Positions 11,310 through 23,455 of a DNA stretch of 64,000 bases are shown piece by piece. Position numbers and translations under genes: made by a program. How positions within the stretch are numbered: the stretch's first letter is position 1; the number at the start of each line of letters is the position of its first letter. Source of the DNA: Neurospora tetrasperma FGSC 2508 (Eukaryota > Ascomycota > Sordariomycetes > Sordariales > Sordariaceae); the NCBI RefSeq assembly GCF_000213175.1, contig NW_009799101.1, positions 2,639,093 to 2,703,092 on the forward strand. Reading direction: 5' to 3'. The notes under the pieces were generated by a model that was not told where the DNA came from, made no database searches, and saw only the letters and a program-made list of their open reading frames with translations.

Positions 11310-14068
11310 ATGGCATCTCCTCAGCCGGCGCGGCCTTCGTTTTCACGAAGCAACAGCTCGCAACACGTCAACGGAGCGACTGGAACAGCTCACGATCGAA
11401 AGCCGTCTCTCTCCTCCTTTCCGCCCCGATCAGTATCCCAAATGTCGCATCATGGCCCAGCTCATCGCTCGCGCTCCCCGCAGCCGCCTCACGTCGAACC
11501 TGATCGAACCTCCACTCTGAGCTCCAAAGGCAAGACTGCCTCCACGGGTACTGGCTTCTCCTCGCAGCATAGCTCGCTCTCTGCCGCCGGTGTCACTCGT
11601 CAGTACAACAACGCCATTGGCCGTCCTCGCCGCAAGTTGCGCTCGCAGTACCCCCGTGGGAGCACCGAAAACCATGTCGAGTACATCTTGGTCGCTTCCT
11701 TTGATATCGACCGTGGTCCCGTCATGGAGCATCAATATCCAGTCGCTATCACCGGGGATGAGCACATGTTGGCTGAGCTCATGCTTCCAGACCAGGCCCA
11801 CGCACGAAACCAAGATTGGACCATATTCTTCTTGCACAAGGATTCTAGTCGCGAGGAGGACGAGGCAGACCGTCAGGCAAAGGAGGAGAGGCGTCGACGG
11901 AGAAAACGCAGACAGGATCGCGAACAGGGCATCATACATGAGTCAGATGATGAAGATGACGACCTGGACGACGACGATTGGGATGACGATGAATCGACCG
12001 ACGAGGACGAGCCTGAAGGTGGCGAAGGGCCTCCGTTAGTATACGTTCTCAACCTCGTCAACACAAAACACGACAAAACAGTCAAGAGAGGTGCAGTGGT
12101 AAAGGCCATGGCCATCTGCACCCGGCACCCGTTTCTTCATATATACAAGGTAATTCTGCTCCAAACCCAACTGCCGCTCCGACTAACCGCTAACTTGCCT
12201 ATAGCCCCTTTTATTATTGGCTCTAGATGAATACTTCAAGTCTCCTGTTCCAGAGACCCTCTCCATGCTGTTTGATGCGGTCAACGAGATGGACTTGTCG
12301 CTCATGCCCAAGCTAAGCCTCCTGGAGAGGCATCTGCTACAAATGAGCAACAACAAGGACCTTTTCGTTGAAAAGTTTGAACAGATGATTCAAAAGCGGA
12401 TTTCAGAGGACCGAGATGGCCTTGCGGACCAGCCTTTTGACGCGAGTAGGAGTCCGCCGAGAAGGCCAGGCATTTTTCGACATGGGACGACAGCGCACCT
12501 CAAGGGACAGTCAACTTACGCAGTACCTCGTGACACGCACGAGTTCGAGAGCAGAGTTATGTATAAGGGTATCCCTATTCCGATCAAGGTGCCAACGGCG
12601 ATTATGCCAGAGACTGTTGGGGATTTCTCCCTGATCAAACTCATACAAAACTTCTCGGAACCACATGCGAAATCACCACATCCTTTCCCTCTGCATGCCC
12701 ACCTGACCACGAACGGCCCCAATACACACCCAATAATAGTGTTGGTCAACGGTCTGCTTACCCAAAAGCGAGTCATCTTCCTAGGCCACAACATGCCTTC
12801 CGGCGAGGTTGCCGAAGCGGTCCTCGCCGCCTGCGCGCTCGCATCTGGCGGTATACTCCGAGGGTTCACTCGCCACGCCTTTCCCTATACCGACTTGACC
12901 AAGGTCGACGACCTTTTACGGGTTCCTGGTTTCATTGCGGGTGTCACTAACCCGACATTCGAACATCATCCTGAGTGGTGGGATATCTTATGTGACCTGC
13001 CCAGTGGGAGAATCAAGATCAGTAGTCGAATCGAGCAGCCGGCAATTACGGAGGGCCTCGTCTACTTTCAGCAACAAAATCCAACCTGCGCTTCACTCGT
13101 ACACCAGAGCCACTCGAGCAGTGCGGCGGACTTGACAGGCGATCAGGCCTTCATGGCTGACATGTTGAAGAGCATAGCCACGAGAGCTGGAGAGCGTGTG
13201 ATTCGCGCCAAGTGGCGAGACTGGGTTCTCAAGTTCACACGCATTGCCGCTGCCTTTGAGGAAAGCGTATATGGCGCCAGTGCTCTTTACATTGGCAGTG
13301 ATGAGCACGACAACTACCCGCACACGACCAACTCTACCGGACACGGCTACGTGTGGGCCGACGACGAAAAAAAGAGCAAGGAGCTGGCAGGGAACGTCAC
13401 GAGGATAGAAGGCTGGAGGAATACTAGGAGTTACTACAGCTTTATCCAGGTTCGCGGTCACCTTTTCTCGCCCCTTTCATTCCTATTTCAGTTCAGGGTT
13501 GAGTTTGCCTATTTCTCCTAAGTTTGCGTCATCACATTCTCCGGAGTCAAAAAGTCACCCATTGCAGGACGAGGGGAAATTGATGGGTAACGGACATCCA
13601 AGTCATGCTAACTTTTCTCACAAGGACGTCGCTCAGCTATACACGATCCGTCCGCTCAAAGGCCTGGATCTCCATCACATGCATGATCGACTGCGCACGC
13701 AACGGTTGACGGCTATGCAGAGCCGCGATATTTACCTGACGTTCGCCAAGTACGTTCGCAGCTACGACGAAATCTGCTTGCTCCTCAGTGTCGCCCCCGA
13801 GGCACACGCCGGCTTGTTCTACATTGCCCTTGGGCTTTTCCATAAGGACAGAGAAGTCAGGGTGAAGACAGCGGATTTGCTGGAGAGGATCTCGCAGCAC
13901 GAGGCAGGCCAGCATTGGTGGAGAGGGCTCAGTCGGTTTGAGAAGCTGGCATACGATAGGATCACGAAGGAGGTTCAGATGGCTGAGTCTCAAGCTGGGA
14001 TGCAGGGGTTGGCGATAACGCCAGGGTCGAGTGAGGACCCTATGAGAAGGATTAGCCGAGAGGGATAA
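11310..14068 (+). CDS. npr3: Nitrogen permease regulator 3 (GATOR1/SEACIT subunit)
   Basis: Npr3 with Npr2 and Iml1 forms the GTPase-activating complex that represses TORC1 at the vacuole under amino-acid or nitrogen limitation. Three exons: 11310..12149, 12205..13449 and 13568..14068, 861 aa, all introns phase 0. Intron 1 is GTAATT...CTAAC...ATAG. Intron 2 is GTTCGC...GCAG; its donor is unusual, but the junction gives the expected [13 protein letters not shown]. Domains: a disordered Ser-rich N-terminus (1-75); a longin-type start at about 125 ([20 protein letters not shown]); a strongly acidic Asp/Glu stretch at about 210-235; a conserved core ([34 protein letters not shown]); and a winged-helix-like C-terminus ([20 protein letters not shown]). 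It ends 234 bp from the convergent S-formylglutathione hydrolase gene. Confidence 0.92.
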
Positions 14069-14302
14069 AGACCCTAATGTATGCGATACCTATTTGATGT
14101 TCAGTCGGGGCAGGAGAACGAGTAATTGTACATGGACGGCAAGCAGGAGCAATTCGTGCTGCCGGGAAGTTTCTCTTGATCATCACTTTCATGTTTGCTG
14201 GCATTCCCGTGGCATATATAGCAGGCATCTCAATTCTTGGACGAGGCGGTTCTATAGTAGAGCCCCGTTAAAGCATTCTTTTTATTTTATCTTCTTTTTT
14301 GT

Positions 14303-15307
14303 TTAGAGAAGTCCCAGGTACTTGGCGGCATGGTCAACATGTTCATCGCTGAAAGATGCCATGAAGTAGTACGAATGGTCGTAATCCTGTGTGTGCAATC
14401 ACTTGTGTGTCAGCCATTCCGATCTGCGCCAGATTATTGGTGGTACAAGAAAATCACTACAGAATATGGAAGGAAGAGAAGATATATAAAAAGAAAAACT
14501 CACCTCCTGGTATCTAACCGTCACTCCCTCGACGCCCGCCTCCTTAACGGCCTTTTCAAAGTTCTCGGGCAACAATTGCCCCTGCTTATAGAAATTATCG
14601 CCCGTGCCGACGTCAACCAACACCCTCGCATCCTTGTGTCCCCTCCACTTCTCTCCCTTGATCAACTCGGTCGCATCATGCTTCTTCCACTCCTCCTTGT
14701 TCTCCTCGCCCAGATAACCCGCAAACGCCTTCTTGCCCCAGGCGCACTCACACGGGTTCGCAATCGGCGCAAAAGCGCTGACGCTCTTATACATGCCCGG
14801 GTTCTTGAGGTACAAAGTCAAGGCGCCGTGTCCACCCATGCTGTGGCCCGTGATGCTGACCTTGTCGGCATCCAGGTACTTGCCAAACTCCGAGTCGGCC
14901 CCAAACAAGACCGAGGGAAGCTCGCGCGTGATGTACGTGTCCATCTTGTACCCCTTGGCCCACGGCTCTTGCGTGGCATCGACGTAAAACCCGGCGCCCT
15001 CGCCAAAGTCCCAAGCGTCCTTTTCGCCGGGGAGGTTGAGACCGCGCGGAGAAGTGTCGGGGTATACGATGGCGAGACCGCGCTGGGAGGCGCCGTGCTG
15101 GAAGAAACCCTTTTCGGAACAGTTGTCGGGGGTGCAGGTTAGGCCGGAAAGGTAGAACAGGACCGGGACCTTGGTTTGAGACTTGAGGGCCTGGGGAGGG
15201 AGGTACAGGTTCACGGCCATGTCGGTGCCGGTGGAGGTGGAGGGGTGGGAGAGCTTGAAGAGCTTGCCGCCGAAGGAGGCGATGGTTGCTTTGACTGTGA
15301 GACCCAT
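14303..15307 (-). CDS. S-formylglutathione hydrolase (esterase D family)
   Basis: Hydrolyses S-formylglutathione to formate and glutathione, the second step of glutathione-dependent formaldehyde detoxification. Exons 15307..14504 and 14386..14303, 295 aa for the short form, the usual family length. The intron (14503..14387) is GTGAGT...ACAG at phase 0. Motifs: YLSGLTCTPDNCSEKG near residue 60; nucleophile elbow GHSMGG near 154; conserved NPCECAWGKKAFAGYLG; catalytic Asp region VDVGTGDNF; and catalytic His in DYDHSYYFM, which is only restored by splicing. The chosen start is MGLTVKATIASFGGK, where family similarity begins. An in-frame ATG at 15547 would add 80 residues with the look of a mitochondrial presequence and a poly-Thr run (see findings). 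Confidence 0.93.
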
Positions 15308-15342
15308 TTTGGCTGTGGTTGATGTTACTATCCCTGATGTCG

Positions 15343-15386
<44 letters not shown>

Positions 15387-16537
15387 GAATGGTAGTAGTG
15401 AGGAAAGGTAACCAAGAAGCGAGGATTCGACGACTTAAAGCTTGGTTGGCGGCGAGCTTGACGGTTGAGGAGTGGAAAGAGTAAAGATGACAAATTCCGC
15501 CGAGGATAGCTGTGAAATAGTAGTTGTAGGCTTCCAGCTGTTATCATTATAAATCCAGAAACTTATCAGGTCACACCCCGCTTGGATAAAAGGCTATCTT
15601 GACACTATAATCGGCTTGTTCTCCTCACCTTTAAATCGGAAGTCAATCGAAGCTGTAAATGGTCAAAGCTGTCAAGGTCCATGTGCCCCGCCTGAAGCTC
15701 ACTGCCGATTGCTGCTGTCTTAAGTGCGGTTGTAGGCGGGGTAAAACACAGTAAAAAGATGCCAATGCCGTCATCTGTACATGGTATTGGTTGCCAAGAG
15801 ACAAGGGCCCATGGAAGAGTTATTGAGTACAGTCCACATACATACACTCTTGGTTTGATTGTAGCTCGAGACCTCGGGTAAACTCTCCTAGGTATTGTCA
15901 TGCTTTAATTGGTAGTGTACAAAGCCATGAGTTTTGTCCTTGAAAGGTATTTGACACTTCAGAAGACATCTCGTCTAGTGAACTAGGAGTGACTAGGTAC
16001 CGAGCCAACAGACAAACCAGCACAACACAGTAGAATGTAAATGGGGTCAGATTTCCGAATTGCCGATCCTAGCCCGAAGATACCCCTTCAGGATTATCCG
16101 TTGTCATATGCAACAGTCTCGTCAGTTTTCGGTTTTTAACGTTTGCGACTTCCTCTGTGGTATTCGATATGCAAAGCAACAACGCACAGCTCTCCATGGA
16201 GCGGTGATTGAAAGGCTGGGAGGCCCGAGGATAGCGGAGATAACTGCATGTCTACGAAAGACAGAGAGAGCCTTGTTGAGGGTATCTTCTTTTTCCGCGA
16301 TTATCACACATCTTCCACCACATCCCTGCTCACCCCGTCAAAGGGATATTCAACAATCGTCGATCATCAGTCTTCTCCCGTTTCCTTTGCGCCAGTTATG
16401 GAACCTCATCACCCAAGTCCGGGCCCTACCCATGGGATGGACAACTACGGTACAAACGGGGCAACACCCAAGTGACACTCGAACGAGGAGATATAATGGT
16501 CCCATCCCACAGCGCTGAGGTTGAACCTATGCTCATA
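15308..16537. other. Intergenic upstream of S-formylglutathione hydrolase
   Basis: 1.2 kb containing the hydrolase promoter or leader and the 3' flank of the small secreted protein gene. Open frames here lack domains or splice support. Confidence 0.5.
15342..15387. repeat. (GTT)n microsatellite, poly-Thr if translated
   Basis: About 15 GTT/TTG units just upstream of the hydrolase start. Read on the minus strand in the hydrolase frame it encodes an uninterrupted Thr run, with no stop between it and the ATG at 15547. Confidence 0.9.
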
Positions 16538-17230
16538 TTAGGAGGACACGCCGCCGAGAGTACAGCCTTCGGGTGAGGTGCAGATTTCTCCGCAAGACAT
16601 GCTGTTGAGTTGACCGATGGGGTTCAAGCTCGAGATTAGTATATATGCAGGTCGTATATGTGATGCTGTATTACGAGGGGGTGTTCAGCAGTGAAGTGAT
16701 ATGGATGGTATGGGGAGCAAGGAAAGAGACCAAGGTGTGTCGTGTATCATCGACTTTGGGGCAAGAAGTTGCCATTTCCCGATACGATGAAGGGGGTCGG
16801 CAGTGAACAGGCTAACGTGATATAAGGCCAAAGCAATATAAAAAAGGATTAGTATAACTGGCCTGAAAATAAAAACATCACTCACATATAAGGATAACAA
16901 TACCACTCCCCTTCATCCAGCGCAAATGTATTGGTATTCCGAAAGAACTGTTGCGGTAGGTTGTAGCAAGTTTCCATTTCGTAGATGTTATAGACACACG
17001 CTTGCGAGGCGTTAGGGCCGTTACAGATGAGGATCTGTTCAACAAGTTAAGTGAATGTTCAAACCCGTACATCAATATCTACGTACGCCGCCGAGAGTTC
17101 TCGTTTGCAGAGTATTGCTCGTCTTGTCGGGATGCAAATGTATAGGCATGGCGGAGGTGGGCGTAGACCAGGAGGTTAGAAATATGGCGAGGAGTGCTGA
17201 GAGGGTCGAGATGATTGTTGGCAACTTCAT
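16538..17230 (-). CDS. Small secreted cysteine-rich protein, function unknown
   Basis: I do not recognise a family. Proposed exons are 17230..17087, 17034..16886 and 16601..16538, 118 aa. Intron 1 (17086..17035) has GTACGT, CTTAAC and ACAG and is well supported. Intron 2 (16885..16602) has GTGAGT and ACAG; it is long for this window and less certain. The N-terminus is a clear signal peptide (MKLPTIISTLSALLAIFLTS, then SWSTPTSA). The mature part has about seven Cys in short spaced motifs (LICNGPNASQACVYNIYEME, ETCYNLPQQF, EWYCYPY, MSCGEICTSPEGCTLGGVSS) and an N-glycosylation sequon NAS. A TATA-like box lies 58 bp upstream. Size, secretion and Cys content fit a secreted effector-like or antimicrobial-like protein, but that is inference only. 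Confidence 0.6.
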
Positions 17231-18451
17231 TGTGTCGTTAATAGGATCTTGTTGATGGGCCACATCGTGGACCAGGTCAGTGTACAGGATATATAATCGA
17301 CCGTGGCTTGGGAGGAATGAACACGTAACAAGTAAATGGCATTCATCAGAGGTAATTGTGAAGCTAGATGTATTCAATTTCTAGTGTTCTGTGGCCCAAA
17401 ACATCAAACTCACACAAGATGTACCAGGCACGAAGATGGAAAGAACTTCAGACAAAACTGACAACCGTCAGCGTCGCTCCTTCATCGCTGAAATTCACGA
17501 GAAATTTCAATTCCAGTCCCAAGACCTATCGGAGTATCATTATTTGCGCAGAGGAAGGCACCGCCGGCACATGCACTTTAGTTGACTGCCCTGAACGGGA
17601 TGATGTCGAAGTTTGGTTTCCCATAAAGTTTTGCAGTGCCTTGTAAACAAAACGAGGGAAACCAAGTAGTGATAGTAGTGGTAGTGAATGACTTGACTGC
17701 CGTCCAAACAAGAGTGTCCGCACGTTCCGCAATAATGAGACATCCATAAACATACTAGCATGGTGATCATAGGGTACCTATTATTCTCTCGTCGTTCGTC
17801 CATTGTCTTTGTTCCGTCGCAACTCAAAGCTCCACTGATGAGCCAAGCTTGACATAAATGAAAACGTGGAACCGGGTACGTAAGGTAGACAAGGGGCCGA
17901 AGCACGGCTGTTTAATCCAGGCATGTCCTGGCGGCAATCCTTTGGGAGACATTGAGAGTCCGATACTGAGATGTATCTGTTGACGCGAACTAGTCCAAAA
18001 GAAAAAAAATCAGGACACTTACTATAAGAAAAGAAGAGACAGAAAGGAGCATAGATTGGAATCCTTCGATTAAAACTCCAGGATAAACCCGAAAAGGGAT
18101 TCTATTTTATATGTACAATTGAATGGTATGGTATCTTCATTATATCCTTTTCGCAGCCAGTTAACCAATCCCTTTGAGTTCTCCATCTCTCAGGAGAGTC
18201 CGGATCCGATAGCAACCTGGCCGTGAAGTCATCATGTAAACATTTCTCAACTCCTCCATCCAGATCTCCTTGCGTATCCTTAAAAGCCAACGAAATATCC
18301 TCCCACCATTGCCTTTTCCTCCCCACAAAATGTAAAATGCTGGACGTGAAATCGTATCCTCGTGCAGTATGTGAATAGAAGGGTATCGTAAAGGAGCGTC
18401 GTTAGTATCATTAACCGTTTTCCATCCCAGCTTCCGAGACTAAACTCTAGT
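17231..18451. other. Intergenic
   Basis: 1.2 kb holding the promoter of the small secreted protein gene and the 3' flank of the wall-protein gene. Nothing else is supported. Confidence 0.5.
17288..17297 (-). promoter_or_regulatory. TATA-like box of the small secreted protein gene
   Basis: ATTATATATC on the minus strand, ending 58 bp before the ATG at 17230. Spacing suits a core promoter with a short leader. Confidence 0.45.
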
Positions 18452-19428
18452 CTAGAGGAAAGCAATGACGCCAAAGAGACCAGCAATCAGTGCCACCACT
18501 GGGCTCTTCTGCATGATAACGTTGGCCATACCCTCAACAGGGGGAGCAGCGGCGCTGGTCTCACCGATAGGCGAAGATCCCACGGTTGAGGTAGTGGGAA
18601 GGATGACGGTGGTAGGAGGAGGAGCGATGGAGGTGTAGATGGTGTTGTTCGCAGAAACGACGACAGTCGAGTACTTGGTCTCAATGACGCCCGCGCTCTT
18701 GGTAATGGGGATGGTGACATCAACAGCCTTGGTGATGGTCTGGGGGATCACGGTGGTGTAGGTGTGAACCTCGGTGACGGCCGTGGTAATGGTATTGGTC
18801 TTGGTTATGTAGACGGTTTCACCCTTGGAGACGGTCGTGATAACCGTCTCGGGGCATACGACCGTCTCGTAGACGTTGGTGTGTTCATACTCCGTTGCAA
18901 CTGAAGTGGTGTAGACAGTTTCGGTATGAGGGACCTTGGTGTAAAGGGTGGAGGTGGATGTCCAGACAACCTCTACAGTAGAGCCGCCGACTACCTTGGT
19001 TTCAGTAACGGGGCATAGCTCAGTGATAGTAGTGTAAATGACTATTTTGATGGTAAGCAAGTCATATCGAGCTGAGACGGTCAAAAAGGACACATACTGG
19101 CTTCATCCGTCTTGGTTACTGGGGGAGCAACGTCGGTAACGGTGATGACGGTGGGAACCTTTGTCTCTACGGTGCTGGTGGTAGTGTACGTCTTGGTGAT
19201 AGTCTCACCACCTTTGGTGATCGTGGTCGTTTCGGGGCAGACCTAAGTTTCGTTAGAATCAAAGCCTCATGGGAAAGAGAAAAGAACAAAAGAGCCACAT
19301 ACAGTCGTGTAAGTAACAATCACCTCGGTAGTATAGCTAACGTGATCACCACCATGACCCCAACCTCTAGGGATGTTGGCTCCAAGGGTTGAGGAGACCA
19401 AGGCAAATAGGGATAGAGCGGTCTTCAT
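18452..19428 (-). CDS. GPI-anchored Thr-rich cell-wall protein
   Basis: Probable surface or wall glycoprotein. Exons 19428..19303, 19242..19098 and 19041..18452, 286 aa. Intron 1 (19302..19243) has GTATGT, CTAAC and TTAG. Intron 2 (19097..19042) has GTATGT and ATAG. The N-terminus is a signal peptide (MKTALSLFALVSSTLGANIP). The body is built from degenerate repeats of the type YTTxxxVCPET...T.TKGGET...TKT, with Cys at regular distances (TTVCPETTTITKGGE; ITELCPVTETK; YETVVCPETVITTVSKGET), followed by a Thr/Ser/Pro stalk. The C-terminus is a hydrophobic tail (VVALIAGLFGVIAFL) after small residues, as expected for GPI attachment. Heavy O-mannosylation is likely. No enzymatic domain is seen. An adhesin or structural role is inference. 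Confidence 0.8.
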
Positions 19429-22400
19429 CTTGTCGACTAAAGGTTGTTGATGTGTGAGGTTTGTAACGAGGGTCTGATATGTTCAGATATGGTGAGGACG
19501 GGTTGAGCGAACGAGGGGCTTAAGTAACCTTAGCGAAGGAGTCACTTTGAGTGAGGAGGCTGGCTGGGAGATGCTTGACCGAGAAGGCTGGGAAACAGAA
19601 TGAAAGACAAAAGGCCTGCAGTAGGAACGGGAAAGTGGCTTATTATACATATGAAAGACAGGAGCAGAAGGGCAGGAAGACCACCAGGGCCCTGTAGCCT
19701 GGTAGAGGTAGGCAGAGAACCCAACGGAAGAGATGGATATGTTTGCAATGACATGGCTGGCTGCCATATCACCTGAACTGCAGGGTACCCAAAAACAGAG
19801 AGGGATGGGCCCTTGGGAGTTGACGGCGTTACAACAACGGGAAGCGAAGGATGGTCCGCAGGAAATCCAGAGAAGGGCCGCGAGGTTGGGCAACCACCAA
19901 GCCGTGTAAGCTAGGTACCACTGAGAACTCCGTCAAGGAGTTTGTGTGGGACTGCCGTAGACGGAGACAGTTGCTAGATCCGGCTGATTTTGGTTAACCC
20001 AGCACTATGTGTGGTTTGTACCTAGTATGTGCCAATGTATCTTTACTTCCGGATGATGAAGCCTTGTTGTGAGAGGCCTTCACATCCGGAGTGACAGCCT
20101 CCCTGGTACGCACAGTCACATAGCGCCGATCCAAGGTCCAGGACTATCGGTCTTGGTGTTGAACTTGCTGGTAGGTGTGCCTGTGGATGTTCATACCCCT
20201 GACCATAGCCTTATCCCTCGAGATTCGGTAGGGGAGAGCGTAGGTTGGTCATATCCCTTCTAGTTGCTTTTTTCCAACCGCATACATCGGGCCATGAAGA
20301 CTGGGGCTAGATATCACACATCACCAAACCGCCCGTTTTCGTGTGGCGTTCCGTAGCATTGTGAGGAGAATGTCGAACACGATATGTGGGCTCACAAAGA
20401 CACTCCAAAGTCCGCTGTACATAGTAGTCGAAGGGTATCGCCGGGCTTGAACACCGGGAGTGGCATAAGCCATGTTGTAGGTTGGACTATGTAACCGGCG
20501 TGCCAAGGACTTTTTCTCGTGTTCCCCCGCGGTTTGAAAGTCGTAGGGTGGGATTGACCCTCCTCCACACACCTCCCTGGGCCCCTGGCTCAAAGCGATC
20601 GAAGCCCCTGCCAATGATGTCGTTGCAGCAGTGAGATGACGTTAAAAAGTCATGGCAGCCCTCCGGGATTTTTGTCTATTCATATGGCTTCTCCAGCATT
20701 GGACGCTCTGCTACTAGCTGCTATTGGTTTTCGAGACTAAAGCTCGTTGTTGACTGTTAGTATGTTTCTCGTGAAGGACAGACCTGCAGCTGGCTGGTGG
20801 TTTAGACAACAAGAGGTTCCCCTGCTTCCCGTATGTACTCCTGCTGATCGCATGGCAGACGCTTGCTTTTTCGACTGCGTCAAGCTGCAAAATCATGCGG
20901 GGCGACTGTCAAGAGCACATCGCAGCTCTCACTAGTGGAGATGCGGTGGTGGCTAGTGAGTTGGAGTCCGGATTTGGCGATGCAATCGGGAGTTTCTTTT
21001 TTTTTTTTTCCTTTTGTTCTGAAGACCTCCCGGGCGTGTGGCTGGCCCTGGCGAGGAACGACTGCAAAGTCTGACCACCCGCCAGATCCAGGCCGCCCTG
21101 TAATGACCGCGCCCTAACTGGTTCGTGGTTGGCTGGGTTGGGTGTTCGGACGGTTGTGGTGCGGGTGATCTTTTTGCAACACGAAGGCTCGTGCAGCACT
21201 CAAAGGGATTCGATATTCTGCCCAGGGGAGCTGTGGCTGCAGCCAACGCGATCTGCAGGTCTCACAAGCTGGCTATAGGAAGCAAAACCTGTTGGGTTAG
21301 CCGAATATCCAGACAGGAACAAAGAGAAGAATCCCGTTGACCCCTCTTCAGTATCCCGGTACTTGTCTCGGGAGCACCCTTTGGTCCCTATAATAGCCGT
21401 AGACCGTGCCGAGCTGTTGCCGGACTATCCAGATTTCTTTGCAGCCTGTACACGGCGTTATTAAGACCTGTCCCAGCCGAGTTTCGAATAGTAACATGGC
21501 GTCATCTCAACCGTTGATTGCGGCCAAGTAGGACCGGTTCTGGTACCTATATCGTGGGCAACGACGAATGGAGTCAGGAAGTCTTGGGTACATGATATGT
21601 TGCTGATATGCGAGGTGACCAGAGGAGCTGTGATTACTGGTGGGTTGAACACTGCAGTGCAGGGCAGTGGATGTTGCAATTGGGCTTTGAGGCAACCCGA
21701 CTCTCGAATAGCAACCGCGAGATGCTCTTTTGGCCCGTGTCTTTTACCGGTTCCGTCTCAACTCTGGTGACCATTCCTGTTAACAAACACTGCTCACTTG
21801 AATACACTGTAGCCACTGCTCAATTGCTGCTCATTTGACCGTGTCTAGCCATTAACACTCATGATGAGCTATGTAGTGTTGACCGAGCCATGATGAACGA
21901 TACAAAGCAGGAGCATATGGTACCATCATCGAGTGAACTTCATCTGGTTTCCTGGGCATAAGTAGGCGCGGATGGGATGACAAGTCATCCGGTTGGTTTG
22001 TATCCCGGACTCCAGGTGAAAGGCTGACTGGCTGGCTGTTGATGAAAGGCTGCAAATGGAATTTGATGATCAGGTGAAAAAAGAGTTGGAAGATGGACGG
22101 GAAGCAGGGCATCAGCCATTTTACTTGGCAATTTGGCAGACACTGCGGCTCGCCCCACTTTTATGCGCCGTTTCAAGCGGGGCCGTTGCCCAGAGGTCGG
22201 GCTAAACTCGAAGATCAGGCACTATCCAATAAGAGTCGCCGAGCGGTGTCCCTTCAGTAACCCATCAGATGGATGGCGCTCTTGAACTTGTGTTTGTCTG
22301 ACCAGCTTCAACCCTTCATCGAGATATTTCTGGCCAGCATGGTAGACCGCGTGCGAGAGGCAGTGGTGAACATAGTTGACATTGATGTGATTTTTGGATT

Positions 22401-22956
22401 TCCGCCTGTTGTAATTGCTAAAGAGATCGCTTGGATGAATCAAAATCACACTGCCCGCAACAAGGGGAATTTCACTAACAATCAAACCAAAAGCACTGAC
22501 CTGTAACAGCGGCCCGGTACCTGTCCCCGCCATCTGCCGTCAACCAACCCTATCGCGCTTTGCTTTTTCCAGCTCGCAAGCAGAAGTATTGCAGCCCGTG
22601 ATTTGCTGTTGGTCCGCCACAACGGAACGAAATCGACATAAAGGAGGACGCCCACTGATATTCGCTCCGTTGAATCGTAGTGTAGTGTACCTTGCCCGGT
22701 ATCGAACGGCTTTGTGAATTTCCCCTCGCCTGATGTTGGAAGCGAATGCAACCTTGATCGATTGGCAGGTGATGCAGGCTGCTCAGGCATTATTATATGA
22801 AGTCACTATCAAGCTGGCGGATGAGCTCCCGTATACAACGACATCCCTCTCCAGTCCTGTTTTCGTGGCTTCATGTCCTGTTCAGGAAGTCTCAGCCATG
22901 TTGCATCGAGATCTCGCAGAGACGCTCAGAATGAAGTCCTCCAAGTCTGTTATTGG
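19429..22956. other. Gene-poor stretch of ordinary composition
   Basis: 3.5 kb without a coding region I can support. Short frames on both strands lack domains, codon structure and splice signals. There is a T-run at about 20996-21010. The stretch next to 19428 should hold the promoter of the wall-protein gene. Composition is not RIP-like. Confidence 0.5.
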
Positions 22957-22958
22957 TA

Positions 22959-23453
22959 CAGTGGGGCGCCAAAAAAAAACGACCAACTCTTTTTTTACCC
23001 GCAAAAAGGGCCAAAACTCAACTTCTTCAACTCTTGATTCCTTGACGAGGTTTGTTGTAAAACTCACTCCACGTTCTAAATAGAGATAACTTTAATAGGA
23101 GATGCTAATGCAAGTTGTCCGAAATAATGCATTTGAAGGGGGGGCAAAAGCGTAAGTACCGAAGTAACTTTTCGAAAAGCATCTCAAATTCCATCCACTA
23201 TAATGCACTGTAAGTCCACTATAACTAAATATCTTTTTCAAACTCTCATTTGAACAGTTGTTATCACACCACTAAAAGAAAGAAGTCAATTTTGTATATA
23301 TATCTAGTAATTATAACTATTGAACTCTTTCCTCCTTCAGTGTACCTACTTTTGAAAGGTAATTGAAATGAAAATTAAGGAGTGATAGAGTTGAGTTTTG
23401 GCCCTTTTTGCGGGTGAAAAAAGAGTTGGTCGTTTTTTTTTGGCGCGGGATTG
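22959..23453. mobile_element. MITE with ~60 bp terminal inverted repeats and TA target duplication
   Basis: The left end, from 22959 (CAGTGGGGCGCC then an A run, to about 23022), is nearly repeated inverted at 23390-23453. TIR identity is high over more than 50 bp; differences near the tip (CAGTGGGG against CAATCCCG) include one G/A change. Both ends are flanked by TA (22957-22958 and 23454-23455), the target duplication of Tc1/mariner/pogo elements. At 495 bp with no open frame it is a non-autonomous element. The interior is A+T rich. Confidence 0.85.
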
Positions 23454-23455
23454 TA

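Noticed and set aside
16060-16518. Plus-strand frame of 152 codons
   Set aside because: No domain or splice support; lies in the flank between the hydrolase and the small secreted protein gene.
20909-21246. Two minus-strand frames near 21 kb
   Set aside because: No homology signal visible, poly-Lys/Glu from a T run, no plausible start context or introns.
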